A stretch of 64,000 nt of DNA from Spirosoma sp. KCTC 42546 (GCF_006965485.1 NZ_CP041360.1:6738501-6802500); one strand, 5' to 3'. Shown: positions 1 to 9,912, counted from the stretch's first letter. Numbers and translations: made by a program. The notes: a model not told the origin generated them from the letters alone.

Positions 1-3000
1 CGTATACGTGAGTACATCGCCGATTTGGGCTTTGGACTTATCAACGAATTTATCCAGCGACAGGGTTGGTGCAATTGTATAGAAGCCTGCATCCAGGGTG
101 GGGTTAAACTCACCCGCAGCCAGTGTCACCGACTGGGTTCTGCCTGTAATCGGATCGGCATCACTGTCTGCTGTAGATGAGCCTACATGGGTCAATGTAG
201 CCGTCATGCCTGCTGGGGCGGTGAAGCCCACTACATAGCTGTTGCTGCTGCCTGGCGTCAGACCCGTGAAACTATATAAACCTGAGGCATCCGTAACGGT
301 GGTGGCCGACGTTCCTCCGTTGGTGTAGAGTGTCACCGTCACTCCCTCAATTGGCGTATCACCTGTATTTTGAATACCATCTTTGTTAGCATCCAGGAAC
401 ACATAGTCGCCCAAGCCTGCTGTTGGGGTTACGGAACAAGAAATGGGGGCTGCGTAAGTCGTGCTGCTCGTACCACAACTGCTAAGGCTAGCTGAAACTG
501 TGTGCACCAATCCATCGGCAATCAGGCCATTGAATGTCCCACTCACACCACTTGTGCTGCCCGTGACCGTCAATATCTGACTCGTTACACCATCCGACAA
601 GGTGATACTACCGGCTACAGGATTAGTCAGCAGAACACTCACCGTAGACGAATATGTATTGCTGGCCGGGTTACAGGCGGTATTTGTGACACTGACCGTT
701 AACGAACAAACTGGCGCTGCTGAAGTCGTAATTGTTAGTGGTGCTGTGTCTGAGCAGTTCTTACTGTCAAGCACGCCTATTGTAAAGGACGTTGTAATAG
801 CCAATGTAGGTGTTCCGGAAATCACACCACTTGTACCATCCAGCGTTAATCCGGCAGGTAGGCTACCAGCCGAGACGGTAAAGCTTACTGGTGCCGTACC
901 ACTACTGGTTGTTAGCGTTTGGCTGTAGGCTACTCCTACCTGACCATTAGCCAGACTGGCGGTCGTCAGCGAAAGTGAGCAAACGGTGCAACTAGCTGGT
1001 ACAGTATAGATTGCACTGGCAACAGCGTTTGCCAGAGAAGCAACAACCGTGCGTGAAGCGGGCCCATTGCTACTGCCACTCAGGCTAAAGCTGGCCGAGG
1101 TTTGCCCAGCCGTTACGCTTACGACACCGATAGTTGTTCCATTGTCGGTAATCGTCAGTGATCCGGCAGGGCTATTAGTCAGACTAACCGTGCCCGTAGC
1201 ACTGTACTGATTGGTAGCTGAGTTACAAACGGGTGTACTTACTACCACCGCTAGTTGAAGCGGAGCAATTGTACAGGAAGCCGGGGCTGTATAGGTAGTA
1301 CTTGTTGCTGCGCAACTGGTGGCCGAACTAGTAACAGAAACCGTGTGCACCGTTTCATCAGAAGTTAGTCCGCTGAGGGAGAAAGTGACCGATGGCGCAC
1401 CCGATGAAACAGCAACTGTAGTGCTGTGTGTACCATCCGTAATAGTCAGCGAACCAGCCTGAGCCGATGTAAAGCTGACAGTACCGGCCAGTGTATACTG
1501 ATTGGTTGCTGATTGGCAAGTACCGGCTGTAACCACCACCGACATAGCGCAGGGAATGGTGCAATTTGTTTGGGGCAACAGTGCCGACACAACAGTATAA
1601 CAGCAAGGGCCATTGTACAACACGACACTATAGGAGGTACCACTGGTGCTGGTTGGATTAGCCAGACCTGTGAAAGACACCGCGCTAGCCGAAACTGGCG
1701 TACTGCCCGTGGCGGTATACGACGGAATGGTTGACGTTGTCATCAAGTAGGCCTTATCAGCATTGGTGATACCAGCCAGGTTGATTTTAGCATCACTTTT
1801 CGCCGTTTGTGTTGCGGTGTTACAGGTTGCTGGTGTAACACTTACGCTGGCAACCAGCGTGGATACGCAAGCGAATCCAACATCGAAATTGTGATTGACA
1901 AAACCCGTATTACCCGTTGTCAGGCTTATAACAGGTGCAGTAATACCAGCAACTGTAGTTACCAGAGCATCTGAATCATTCAGGTCATTCGCATTCGTTG
2001 TCGTACTATTGGCACCTGTCAGGGTCAATTTGCTCCCGTTAACAGTTAGAATGTTGCCACTGAACTGGGTAGCCCCAAAAACTAATGAATAAGCGGTAGT
2101 GGCCAGAAGAGTTGTATCTGCTCCGGTACCCAGCCAGGTTCCTGTTGTCAGGTTCGCCTTGTTGGAGAAGTAATACTCCCCTTCTGCGTTGGTGGTAGTT
2201 GACGCAATTTTGGTCGTCCCTTTGTACAAATCGACCTGAAGATCAGCTAGTGATTTCTCGCAGGGGTCCTGAATACCGTCTTTGTTGGTATCAACCCAGG
2301 CACGGTTACCAATTTCAATAACCTGGAGCAGATCGCAGTTCAAATCGAGCTCGCCCAAGCCAGCAGCTTTCGCAAACGTACCTGGATCAGTACCCGTTGT
2401 ATAGACAATGGCGGCTGCCTCTGCAACTCCGGTTTCATTATTCCAGTATTTAACACCACCCGAGTTGGCTACCGTAGCAACAGGGTCAATTGTGGCCCCT
2501 ACTACGTGTCCGCTTCCTGGCTTTAGCGCTAATCCGCCCAGGGCCAGTTCGGTATGAGCAAATTTACTGCCGTCGAAATAGTTATCGTCATAGAATTCGC
2601 CAAAACCTGGCCCCTGGTTATTCGTAACGCCCGTACCCGTAAAAGGCCCCACTTTTCCATTATTTTCCAGAATATAGGAGCCATTCGAATTATAGGCGCG
2701 CAGGATATCGCCCGCTGCCGGGTTAACCGTATACAACTGCGTATTGGAAGGATCGGTACTGTAATTGTTATATCCTCCCTGTAGTCCCGTCCGATCGGCG
2801 AAGCCCAGCACCATCGAGCCATCAACATCAAATTCAATATCGGCCAGCATAGGTTGCGGGTGTACTAAACTCTTGTATACCGCTGTGCTGGTCGCAATAA
2901 CCAGATCATCGAATGAATCGGTCCAGGGATACCAGCCTGTACTATCGGCCCCGGCCTGACCCGGCGAGTTTTTAGGCGAAATACCATACCCTTTAGGATA

Positions 3001-4719
3001 GGTAAGCGGGAAGTCGAAGACCGGGCTAAATGCCGAGCTAGCTGGATCAAAGGCATAGACGTAGGCCCGCATATCTGACTTATTCTGTGACGTTAGTGCA
3101 TCGCATACGGTACCCACATACAGTTTACCTCCATACACGTGCAACGCCCAGGGACGCGAGCTACCGCCAGCACAGGATGGGTCCGGAATTGTATACGACT
3201 TTACATGGGCACTGGTTGGCTTAGTGCCCGATGTGTTGTAAGCAGCAATATCGATGCTATACAGCTTTTTGTCATAGAGGTTAACGAACCAGAGCTTTTG
3301 CCCATCCTCCGAAACCTCTAAGCCGCCAATACCAACCTTGCCAATTAAAGAAAATACGGCTGCATCATGGCTGGGCTTGGTTTTGTCAGCCGAAAGGCCG
3401 CGTCCTCCCGCACCATTTACGGGTACTAAAGCAGCGCCCACATCAATCCCTAAACTGGATACATCCATGAAACTTTCGGTAGTGGCACTGGCCGAGCTGG
3501 TATGGGTTACGTACAGCCCACCAACACCGAGTGGCCCTAAACCAGCATGCCGGTGAAGCGTTGCCGATAAGAATAAATCCTTGGTTAACCGGTTATAGCC
3601 CAAACCCCAAACCGTACCTACTGCATGCGCTTCTGCAATGTGCGTCATACCCGTTGCAGCCGTATTACTTTCATCGTAGGGAAAACTAACAATTGCATCT
3701 GCATTAGCCGATAAAGCAGCATCCGCTACGGCGGGCGATGGGTTAAGGTTTAGTGGATCCCCATAGGTGTAGCACGGAATGAAAATAGTAGGCTTCGACT
3801 GACAGTATAGCGTTGGGTTAGCTATACCTAAATTAACCGAACAGGTGGCCTGGCTCACAAATTGAACATTTGATTTACTATTTGCGCCATAAACCGTTCC
3901 CACATCAACGCCGGACGGATCACTAAACTCTACTCGAACCGGGTACTGAATGCTGGTACTGCTAAATAGGTATTTCCCATACTGATCTGTTAGAACCGGC
4001 CCATATTTGGTACCATTACAGTCATAAGCCGTAACACTAACACTAGAAACGCCCTGTGTTTCGGCCGCCTGCTGAATCCCATCTGCATTAAAATCCCGAT
4101 AAACAATCCCACCTAACTGACTCCCGTTACAACTGGTTGGCGGACAGGCTGCAGGGAGGCTGAATGTTTGGCTAGCCTGACAACTGGGGTTGTCTGCAAA
4201 CTGAGCAGTGACCGTACCATTACTAGCGGCTCCCGTTAAGGTAACTTCAAACGCAACGACCTGTGGCGTAACGATATTCTGTGTTCCCTGAATGAGTAGT
4301 GTAGTCGGTTGAGGATAGGTTACCGTTGTGATACCAGGAACAATTGTACGGCTTTGTCCAGCAGTTGTAACCACGATATAGTCATTTGTAGGGCCATCCT
4401 GCCAGCCTACCTCAACGCTTATGGTTGCTTTGCTAACGCCACTAATCGAATAACAACCTGACACGTCGACTCGGTTAAGCGTTAGTGAGCAGGCAGCTGT
4501 TGGCTGCGGAAGCGTAGGTGTGGTTGATGGCGTAGCATAGCTTGCTTGTTTACCCTTATCCACTTTACCTGACTTAGGCAACAAGGCAGAAGCCACGAAT
4601 TCAGCAGAGCCATTATCCTTTAGGAAAGTAGCTGTGAATGTTTTAGCCATCACTGAAACAGCGACAAAAAGGCCTAGCCAGAGAGCTGTTCGTAGAAGAG
4701 ACGGTGCAAGATTTTTCAT
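1..4719 (-). CDS. Giant secreted SdrD/Ig-like/DUF11 surface protein, 3' end outside window
   Basis: One uninterrupted minus-strand frame of 1573 codons starts at 4719 and runs off the window edge, so the C-terminus is missing. Residues 1-25 form a signal peptide (positive MKNLAPSLLR, then a hydrophobic core). Three SdrD B-type repeats with the DxNxDGIQ calcium-loop signature lie near residues 200 (DFNADGIQ), 800 (DTNKDGIQD) and 1435 (DANKDGIQN). Residues about 330-780 are rich in short GxxxLYV and W-containing strands and look like a beta-propeller-type domain. Residues about 950-1430 hold several Cys- and Thr/Ser-rich Ig-like repeats, with a He_PIG-type segment (SLPAGLTLD, GVISGTPT) near 1300. 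The last residues (SLDKFVDKSKAQIGDVLTYT) begin a DUF11 repeat. Known relatives are large cell-surface or type IX-secreted adhesins; a C-terminal sorting domain would lie outside the window. The adhesive role is inferred. Confidence 0.85.
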   Translation of the reverse strand, partial: MKNLAPSLLRTALWLGLFVAVSVMAKTFTATFLKDNGSAEFVASALLPKSGKVDKGKQASYATPSTTPTLPQPTAACSLTLNRVDVSGCYSISGVSKATISVEVGWQDGPTNDYIVVTTAGQSRTIVPGITTVTYPQPTTLLIQGTQNIVTPQVVAFEVTLTGAASNGTVTAQFADNPSCQASQTFSLPAACPPTSCNGSQLGGIVYRDFNADGIQQAAETQGVSSVSVTAYDCNGTKYGPVLTDQYGKYLFSSTSIQYPVRVEFSDPSGVDVGTVYGANSKSNVQFVSQATCSVNLGIANPTLYCQSKPTIFIPCYTYGDPLNLNPSPAVADAALSANADAIVSFPYDESNTAATGMTHIAEAHAVGTVWGLGYNRLTKDLFLSATLHRHAGLGPLGVGGLYVTHTSSASATTESFMDVSSLGIDVGAALVPVNGAGGRGLSADKTKPSHDAAVFSLIGKVGIGGLEVSEDGQKLWFVNLYDKKLYSIDIAAYNTSGTKPTSAHVKSYTIPDPSCAGGSSRPWALHVYGGKLYVGTVCDALTSQNKSDMRAYVYAFDPASSAFSPVFDFPLTYPKGYGISPKNSPGQAGADSTGWYPWTDSFDDLVIATSTAVYKSLVHPQPMLADIEFDVDGSMVLGFADRTGLQGGYNNYSTDPSNTQLYTVNPAAGDILRAYNSNGSYILENNGKVGPFTGTGVTNNQGPGFGEFYDDNYFDGSKFAHTELALGGLALKPGSGHVVGATIDPVATVANSGGVKYWNNETGVAEAAAIVYTTGTDPGTFAKAAGLGELDLNCDLLQVIEIGNRAWVDTNKDGIQDPCEKSLADLQVDLYKGTTKIASTTTNAEGEYYFSNKANLTTGTWLGTGADTTLLATTAYSLVFGATQFSGNILTVNGSKLTLTGANSTTTNANDLNDSDALVTTVAGITAPVISLTTGNTGFVNHNFDVGFACVSTLVASVSVTPATCNTATQTAKSDAKINLAGITNADKAYLMTTSTIPSYTATGSTPVSASAVSFTGLANPTSTSGTSYSVVLYNGPCCYTVVSALLPQTNCTIPCAMSVVVTAGTCQSATNQYTLAGTVSFTSAQAGSLTITDGTHSTTVAVSSGAPSVTFSLSGLTSDETVHTVSVTSSATSCAATSTTYTAPASCTIAPLQLAVVVSTPVCNSATNQYSATGTVSLTNSPAGSLTITDNGTTIGVVSVTAGQTSASFSLSGSSNGPASRTVVASLANAVASAIYTVPASCTVCSLSLTTASLANGQVGVAYSQTLTTSSGTAPVSFTVSAGSLPAGLTLDGTSGVISGTPTLAITTSFTIGVLDSKNCSDTAPLTITTSAAPVCSLTVSVTNTACNPASNTYSSTVSVLLTNPVAGSITLSDGVTSQILTVTGSTSGVSGTFNGLIADGLVHTVSASLSSCGTSSTTYAAPISCSVTPTAGLGDYVFLDANKDGIQNTGDTPIEGVTVTLYTNGGTSATTVTDASGLYSFTGLTPGSSNSYVVGFTAPAGMTATLTHVGSSTADSDADPITGRTQSVTLAAGEFNPTLDAGFYTIAPTLSLDKFVDKSKAQIGDVLTYT

Positions 4720-5583
4720 AGAGTTACTGATAGGCTTGATATAAAAAAGGTAATACCAGCAAGGCAACCAATCCCTTTTTATTGCTGGTGTAGTACAACT
4801 AGGGCACAACCATCCATACACAGTCTGCAAGGGCTGGACAGGATGATTATTGGATGGGATCAGATTGAATTATTCACTAAACGGCTAACACTAACCACCT
4901 ATCTATCACCAGCTTAACTGGTAGTATTAGATAGATAATCAAACAAAATGTAACTAATTGATAAATTAAAAATACATTTAATTTTATGTATTGCCGAAAA
5001 TAGACTAGCAATAATGTAACCGTGAAACTATTGATCTATTTACACTTAAGTAGGTAGGCAAAAAAATATGCTGTATAATGCTATTTTTAAAGCGAACAGA
5101 CGCTTTCTTCAACATAAATCACTTAGAACTAAAATTAACTTTATCATTAATTATGAATAAGGCATATAACTATATAAATAGACCTTTTTTCAGCATGAAT
5201 GAACGTTTTTATTAATCAAACACTAGATAATTCTATTTCTATTTGCACAGAATTTGTATAGATATGGCATGGCTTACTTACTCAACATAAACTTATAATA
5301 TATATACATTAATTTATTGTATTCTAATTATGCTACTTCTATCCCTACCAGAGCTAAAGCGGTCTTTACCATTACTAATGAATGCGTTGCAGCAGAATGC
5401 AAACCAGTAGTAAGGCGAAACCTTGGGATTGGGGTATTGATAGAGAAGACGAATTACAGAAACTTGATCGGTGTAGAAGCCCAACCAGCTAAACTCTTTT
5501 AATTGCCAGTAGTTAGTCAATAACCAGGAATAGACGGTACTAATCAATACCAAAAACGACTCTTGACTAAACAAGTGATAGCC
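4720..5583. other. Long AT-rich intergenic gap
   Basis: About 860 bases between the divergent adhesin gene and the acidic-protein gene. Base composition is clearly more AT-rich than the genes around it. The short open frames here (about 5314-5625 minus and 5317-5502 plus) overlap each other, lack recognisable domains and have no family-like composition, so I do not call them. The gap probably carries the control region of the adhesin gene; the nearest promoter-like string on the minus strand (TACCTTTT upstream of 4719) only approximates the Bacteroidota consensus. Confidence 0.5.
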
Positions 5584-5952
5584 ATGGAAAATACGAACAA
5601 CGCCGATCAGCAAAGCCCCGACCAAACGTTAGGTAATTCATTAAAGGGCCTATCTCCCCAACATAACAATGCACCCGACAACGATGATGACGAAGGGGCG
5701 GTTGTTTATGCAGGCTTAGGCATTAATAACAGTCCAGACATTTTGAATCCTGGCGAAGAAGAAGCATCAGACACTCTTTTATATACCGATACAGCTACAG
5801 CACGCCATGCAACAGACGAGCTATCAAACGACGAAGAACCCGACGAATTTTCGGCCGATGATCTGTCAGATGACGATCTGTCGGACGATGAACTAGAGAA
5901 GGAAATTACCGAACTCGCCGAAGAGGAAGAAGAAGGGAACGAACGGTATTGA
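5584..5952 (+). CDS. Small highly acidic hypothetical protein
   Basis: A 122-residue protein starting at the ATG of 5584 (MENTNNADQQ); the frame can be opened from a TTG at 5563 but the ATG is preferred. No signal peptide or membrane segment is visible. The sequence is dominated by Asp and Glu, and the C-terminal third is a near-repeat of LSDDD/LSDDE units followed by a run of glutamates. Such proteins are usually intrinsically disordered, and could bind basic partners or divalent cations; this is inference from composition. It stands between an AT-rich gap and a convergent UspA-like gene only 9 bases away. I do not recognise a named family. Confidence 0.6.
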   Translation: MENTNNADQQSPDQTLGNSLKGLSPQHNNAPDNDDDEGAVVYAGLGINNSPDILNPGEEEASDTLLYTDTATARHATDELSNDEEPDEFSADDLSDDDLSDDELEKEITELAEEEEEGNERY

Positions 5953-5961
5953 TAATTCAGT

Positions 5962-6456
5962 CTAAGCCTGTCGACTTGCGGGTACTGTAACCGGTACCCG
6001 CAACCACTGACTTACGGTCTGCATCAGTACAGGTGAGTAATTATGGTCTTCTGGCTCAGGCAGGCTTAGGTTGTGTAGTTCAGTCGTAATGTAGTTCTTA
6101 CAGGCTACAAACGCCGATATAACCTCTTGTTGCTCAACGTCAATGAGCAGATAATCATACTGACGGAGCAATAAATGAATCCGCATGACCAGCTCAGGCT
6201 CACCCAAGAGTGTTTCAGTTTGAATTTTACCCGGCCAGGGCATAGGCAGGCAGCTAAGCCATTGCGTTAGGTTCTCATTAGCCTCCTGTTTAGCGGTACG
6301 GTGAGCGGCAGCTTTCAGCGGTTGATCTGGATCAGCGGAGAGCCCAAAGGCATAGACAACTGTTAAATCAATTGAGTCCGATTGATTTTGCATCCATCGG
6401 TTTACCGATAAGGCTAAGTCAACAGAACAGTCAGTGAGCAGCAGGGCTTTTTTCAT
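5962..6456 (-). CDS. UspA-like hypothetical protein
   Basis: A 164-residue cytosolic protein. Start is taken at the ATG of 6456 (MKKALLLTDCS), because that string matches the first beta strand and D-x-S turn of universal stress proteins; an upstream ATG would add only MVRYR. The pattern continues as a single Usp-like alpha/beta domain: beta strand LTVVYAFG near residue 36, a helix rich in A and E, and strand YDYLLIDV near residue 107. The nucleotide-binding GxxG-S/T signature at the C-terminus of classical UspA is not seen, so it may be a non-ATP-binding relative. It lies downstream of the HK/REC-CRP pair on the same strand, 213 bases from its stop, which would fit a stress or redox response, but the function is not shown by the sequence. 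Confidence 0.6.
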   Translation of the reverse strand: MKKALLLTDCSVDLALSVNRWMQNQSDSIDLTVVYAFGLSADPDQPLKAAAHRTAKQEANENLTQWLSCLPMPWPGKIQTETLLGEPELVMRIHLLLRQYDYLLIDVEQQEVISAFVACKNYITTELHNLSLPEPEDHNYSPVLMQTVSQWLRVPVTVPASRQA

Positions 6457-6669
6457 ACGGTATCGTACCAAGTATTCCTGTCAAAATTACGCCGTCATCT
6501 GCCCTTGCTACTTGAGCTAGCTCAATCCAAAACCTGATTCTGGTCAATGGCAGGTTAGTGCTATTCTAGTTCACCCACACCACTGCCAGATCCAGTCTGC
6601 TACTCATCCCGTTTAATTCTGCTGATGCTAAGGGATTCTATAGCAACAACAGCATCAACAGTTGTACGG

Positions 6670-7731
6670 TTACCAGTTGGCCCGACGGAGTTTATCGGGT
6701 TTCAGTATCCGGATGCCCCCCCCGCTCACCTCAATCAGACCATCCTGTTTGAATTCACTCAGAGTACGAATTAGTGATTCCGTAGCTGTGCCAATAACGG
6801 CCGCCAGGTCATCGCGAGAAAGCTGAATAGGAGGAGCCGGGTCTCCATTGGGCAGAGGCTCCTGAAGTCGCAACAAGGCATCGGCCACACGCCGACGGAG
6901 TGAGCTGTAGGCCATGCCCAGCAACTGATCTTCTTTTTCACTAACACGCCCGGCCAGCAGGCGCACAAACTGACGCCCTACTTCAGGCTGGGCTATGAGC
7001 AGTTGCCGAAAATCATCTTTAGGAATATACACCAGTTCCGAGTCATCGAGCGTGAGGGCGGAGTCGGTATAGGCCGTTTCCTCGAGCAAAGCCAGATCTC
7101 CAAAAAATTCTCCTGGCCCGTATAGGCCCGTTACCAGCTCTTTACCATCTGTATTGGCGCGAGTTGTTTTGACCCGTCCACTTTTTAGAAAATAAAGGCG
7201 TGTTGGCTCATCGCCTTCAGTATAAACAAACTGTTTTTTAGAAACGTGATGCGTTTTTCGATCAACAGATAAACTTTGCAGACCTCCACCTACTTTACGG
7301 GCGTCGTCCAGAAACTGCGTGAGCCCCTCCTGTTGCAGATTATAGCTCTCGGCCCGAAGCTTATTAAACCGGTTCAGGCGTCCTTCAACCGCACTCAGCA
7401 ATTCAGTATCATCGAATGGCTTGGTCAGGTAGTCGTCGGCACCCAATTCCATACCTTTTCTAAAGTCAACCCGTTCGGATTTAGCCGTCAGGAAAATAAA
7501 CGGAATACCATTTAGGTCTGGATTTTTATTAACGATATGTAATACACCATAGCCATCTAAAACGGGCATCATAATGTCGCAGATAATCAAGTCTGGATGA
7601 TCGGCGAGGGCCAGTTCAACACCGAGCTTACCATTTTCGGCAGTCAGCACGCGGTAACCGGATAATTCCAGAATCTCTGCCGTGTTCTCCCGAATATCGG
7701 CATTGTCTTCAATGAGCAGAATAGTTTTCAT
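6670..7731 (-). CDS. Response regulator with CRP-type cyclic-nucleotide and HTH domains
   Basis: A 353-residue cytosolic regulator. Residues 1-120 are a receiver domain with acidic pocket E8/D9, phosphoacceptor D52 (LIICDIMMP), T82 and K104 (YLTKPF). Residues about 145-265 form a cNMP-binding beta roll (KSGRVKTTRA, GEFFGDLALLEE). Residues about 270-350 are a Crp-type winged helix (LSRDDLAAVIGTATESLIRT). Known logic of this architecture is that phosphorylation replaces or modulates ligand control of a CRP/FNR-like activator. No N-terminal FNR cysteines are present, so a [4Fe-4S] oxygen sensor is unlikely. The start codon overlaps the stop of the upstream histidine kinase by 4 bases, so the two are co-transcribed and form a cognate pair. 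Confidence 0.92.
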   Translation of the reverse strand: MKTILLIEDNADIRENTAEILELSGYRVLTAENGKLGVELALADHPDLIICDIMMPVLDGYGVLHIVNKNPDLNGIPFIFLTAKSERVDFRKGMELGADDYLTKPFDDTELLSAVEGRLNRFNKLRAESYNLQQEGLTQFLDDARKVGGGLQSLSVDRKTHHVSKKQFVYTEGDEPTRLYFLKSGRVKTTRANTDGKELVTGLYGPGEFFGDLALLEETAYTDSALTLDDSELVYIPKDDFRQLLIAQPEVGRQFVRLLAGRVSEKEDQLLGMAYSSLRRRVADALLRLQEPLPNGDPAPPIQLSRDDLAAVIGTATESLIRTLSEFKQDGLIEVSGGGIRILKPDKLRRANW

Positions 7732-8930
7732 GAGGGAGGAAATGTAAGGGTAATGGTAGTGCCTTCGCCTAACTGGCTGGTCAACTCAATTGTGCCACCC
7801 AGCAGTTCAAGGTATCTGGCAACGATATGCAGGCCAAGACCCGTACCAGCAAAATTAGTTGCGTTTCTGGCCCTAAAAAAGCGTTCGAACAGGTGTTTTT
7901 GGTCTTCCGGCGAAATACCAATACCCTGATCGCTGATGGTTAGCTGAAAGACGCTTTCATGGCTATGAGCAACCAAATTAATTTCCTGATTATCGCCAGA
8001 GTATTTAATTGCATTAGACAATAAATTCACCAAAATTTTTCGTAGGAGCGATGGATCACTACGCACAGGCAGCAAGCAGTCTATCTGAGTTTGAATCTGT
8101 TGTCCAGGCTTCAGCATGTCCCGTAAATCGGTCACTACTTCGGCTACTAGCCCATACACATCAACCTCCGACCAGATGGCGTCAAGCCGTCCTTCTTCAA
8201 GCCGCCCTACCGACAGAAACTCCTCTAAAATATTGTTCAGATGGTTAACGGACGATTTAATCCGGTGAACATGCCGCAACCGCTTATCCTGTTGATCGGC
8301 ATTCGGGTATTTTTCAATCAACGATGCCGAGGTTAACACCGCACTCAGTGGAGTTCTGAACTCGTGCGACGCCATTGACACAAATCGGGACTTCAACTCG
8401 CCCAATTCACGCTCGGCCACCAGTGCTTTTGCCAGCTCATCTTTCGACCCTTCCAGCTGATGTAAAGTGGCCATGAGAGCATGGGTTCGATCAGCCACTT
8501 TCTGTTCTAACTCGGCATTGAGTTGTTCAATACGGCTTTTCTGTTCAAGTAATGTTTGCTCGGCCTCTTTTTTGGCGGTAATATCAATAATGTAGCCTAC
8601 TGCCAGGAGCATATTCTCCCGATAAAAGTAGCTCAAACTGATTTCGGCCGGGAATATTGACCCATCTTTCCGTTTGGCGTACAAATCGCGTCCGTGACCC
8701 ATAGCCCGTATTTGCGGATTAGCGTTGAACGAAGCGCGCAACTGGGCGTGGCGTTGCACAATCGAATCAGGCACAAGTGCGTCAACAGATATGGTCGTCA
8801 TTTCGTCCTCATCGTAGCCAAATAAAGCACGAGCATACCGATTCGCGGAAACAATACGGCCCTGTTCATTCGAAACGATGATGCCAATGGTAGCATGGGA
8901 AAAAACGGCCTCAAACGAGTCGTCGAACAT
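7728..8930 (-). CDS. PAS-domain hybrid-less sensor histidine kinase
   Basis: A 400-residue soluble kinase with no membrane segments. Residues about 5-125 form a PAS domain with PAC tail (YARALFGYDEDEM; YIIDITAKKEAEQ). Residues 125-180 are a coiled coil. The HisKA H-box is at residue 189 (SMASHEFRTPL), and the HATPase has N306 (NLLSNAIKYS), G1 at 334-338 (DQGIGI) and G2 near 362-368 (GTGLGLHIV). It phosphorylates the REC-CRP regulator encoded by the next, overlapping gene. The signal is unknown; a cytosolic PAS domain suggests an internal redox, oxygen or small-molecule cue, which is inference. No haem or flavin ligand residues can be assigned by eye. The upstream spacer contains an imperfect inverted repeat. 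Confidence 0.92.
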   Translation of the reverse strand: MFDDSFEAVFSHATIGIIVSNEQGRIVSANRYARALFGYDEDEMTTISVDALVPDSIVQRHAQLRASFNANPQIRAMGHGRDLYAKRKDGSIFPAEISLSYFYRENMLLAVGYIIDITAKKEAEQTLLEQKSRIEQLNAELEQKVADRTHALMATLHQLEGSKDELAKALVAERELGELKSRFVSMASHEFRTPLSAVLTSASLIEKYPNADQQDKRLRHVHRIKSSVNHLNNILEEFLSVGRLEEGRLDAIWSEVDVYGLVAEVVTDLRDMLKPGQQIQTQIDCLLPVRSDPSLLRKILVNLLSNAIKYSGDNQEINLVAHSHESVFQLTISDQGIGISPEDQKHLFERFFRARNATNFAGTGLGLHIVARYLELLGGTIELTSQLGEGTTITLTFPPS

Positions 8931-8949
8931 AGATGTAATCAGGCAAAAT

Positions 8950-9045
8950 GATTCTGGATGCTTATGGCTACTATGGGCTCTATGGAGCTAATACGTTGTT
9001 TATTAATACACTAGAATCTACAGAGTCCAAAGCATCCACAGAATC
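8950..9045. repeat. Imperfect inverted repeat upstream of the PAS kinase
   Basis: Left arm starts GATTCTGGATGCTT near 8950; the reverse complement of the right arm (ending near 9045) reads GATTCTGTGGATGCTT, followed in both by TGG and CT-rich text. The arm is built of diverged GATTCT/GGACTCT units. It fills much of the spacer between two divergent genes and belongs to the palindrome class described in the findings. Confidence 0.55.
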
Positions 9046-9180
9046 CCTGGTAAAAGCTATTTGCAAAGTAAGCGTGTATGCGCCTGATACAGCTGATTAA
9101 AATCAGTTTTTCAGTTGATCTGTCTCAGTCTTTGGTTGGCATAAGTAAGCCAATTTTGAGACATTAACCGGATTATTGTC

Positions 9181-9492
9181 ATGACACCTCATTCTTCGTT
9201 GCTGACAGATGCACCCCAACGACCTGTGCTGTTGATATTTACATCTGCATCTCCAGCTCAACGTGTCGAAATCGACCAACTTCTGGAAAAGGCCCGATTC
9301 ATCTTAAATCCAGCCGTAAGGGTCATGCGCGTGAGTGAATCAACCCACCCCGAAGTGGTTCATAGCTTCGGATTTACGTCTTTACCCGCTTTTGCCTTAG
9401 TTCGGCAAGGGCAGGAATTATGGCGTTATTCAGGTCCGGTCGATAGTCCCGATCTTTTCAACCAAATGGAACAGACTTTTCTAAGAAACTAA
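9181..9492 (+). CDS. Thioredoxin-like fold protein without CXXC
   Basis: A 103-residue cytosolic protein. Strand PVLLIFTSASPAQR near residue 16 replaces the usual catalytic WCGPC segment, so there are no redox cysteines at the active site. The later FTSLPAFALVRQGQELWRYSG stretch keeps the thioredoxin cis-proline loop (SLPAFAL) and the following beta hairpin; length is the normal thioredoxin size. It may act as a binding or adaptor domain rather than an oxidoreductase. It is followed after 12 bases by the helical protein at 9505, so these two are probably one transcript, divergent from the HK/REC-CRP genes. Fold assignment is good; function is not shown. Confidence 0.7.
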   Translation: MTPHSSLLTDAPQRPVLLIFTSASPAQRVEIDQLLEKARFILNPAVRVMRVSESTHPEVVHSFGFTSLPAFALVRQGQELWRYSGPVDSPDLFNQMEQTFLRN

Positions 9493-9504
9493 CAACTAGC
9501 CTAT

Positions 9505-9912
9505 ATGAACCCTACAACTTCCACTACTTCGGTATCTACAACCGCCTGCCATCAGGACCACCAGCACTGGCAATATATTATTCGCCAACAGGAAGAAGAA
9601 ATTCGTCAACTTAGGTCGCTGTTACTCGAGGTAATGGAACAATACAACTGTCGTAGCCTGCGCCACGACGCCGTTGATTATTACCGAGACCTGAACCACC
9701 TCCAAACCAAGCTCAATCGGCTGCACCGCGACATGATTTGCGAAGGTGCCGATTGCCCCGCCGACATCCAGCAACTGGAGTGCACCAATACGCGCTTTGG
9801 CTTATCGGCCACTATTGAGCGCCATACTACGGCCCTTGTCAACGAATTTTCCCGGATCAAAGACGGCTGCCTTCAGTTCCTGTCGGGCATGATGAGCCTG
9901 AATCTATTGTAA
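9505..9912 (+). CDS. Helical hypothetical protein
   Basis: A 135-residue protein that is almost entirely predicted helix. Residues 20-60 form an amphipathic coiled coil (RQQEEEIRQLRSLLLEVMEQ) and residues 60-90 a second one with alternating L and R/H. Several His and Cys residues occur (ACHQDHQHW at residues 14-22, CEGADC near 88-93, ECTN near 101), which might bind a metal, but no recognised hemerythrin or zinc motif is present. It is probably co-transcribed with the thioredoxin-like gene just upstream. Its stop codon lies at the first bases of the left arm of an inverted repeat. I do not recognise the family. Confidence 0.6.
   Translation: MNPTTSTTSVSTTACHQDHQHWQYIIRQQEEEIRQLRSLLLEVMEQYNCRSLRHDAVDYYRDLNHLQTKLNRLHRDMICEGADCPADIQQLECTNTRFGLSATIERHTTALVNEFSRIKDGCLQFLSGMMSLNLL

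Noticed and set aside
5314..5625. Minus-strand open frame of 103 codons opposite the 5584 gene
   Set aside because: Overlaps the AT-rich gap and the acidic-protein gene, has no domain and reads like antisense text.
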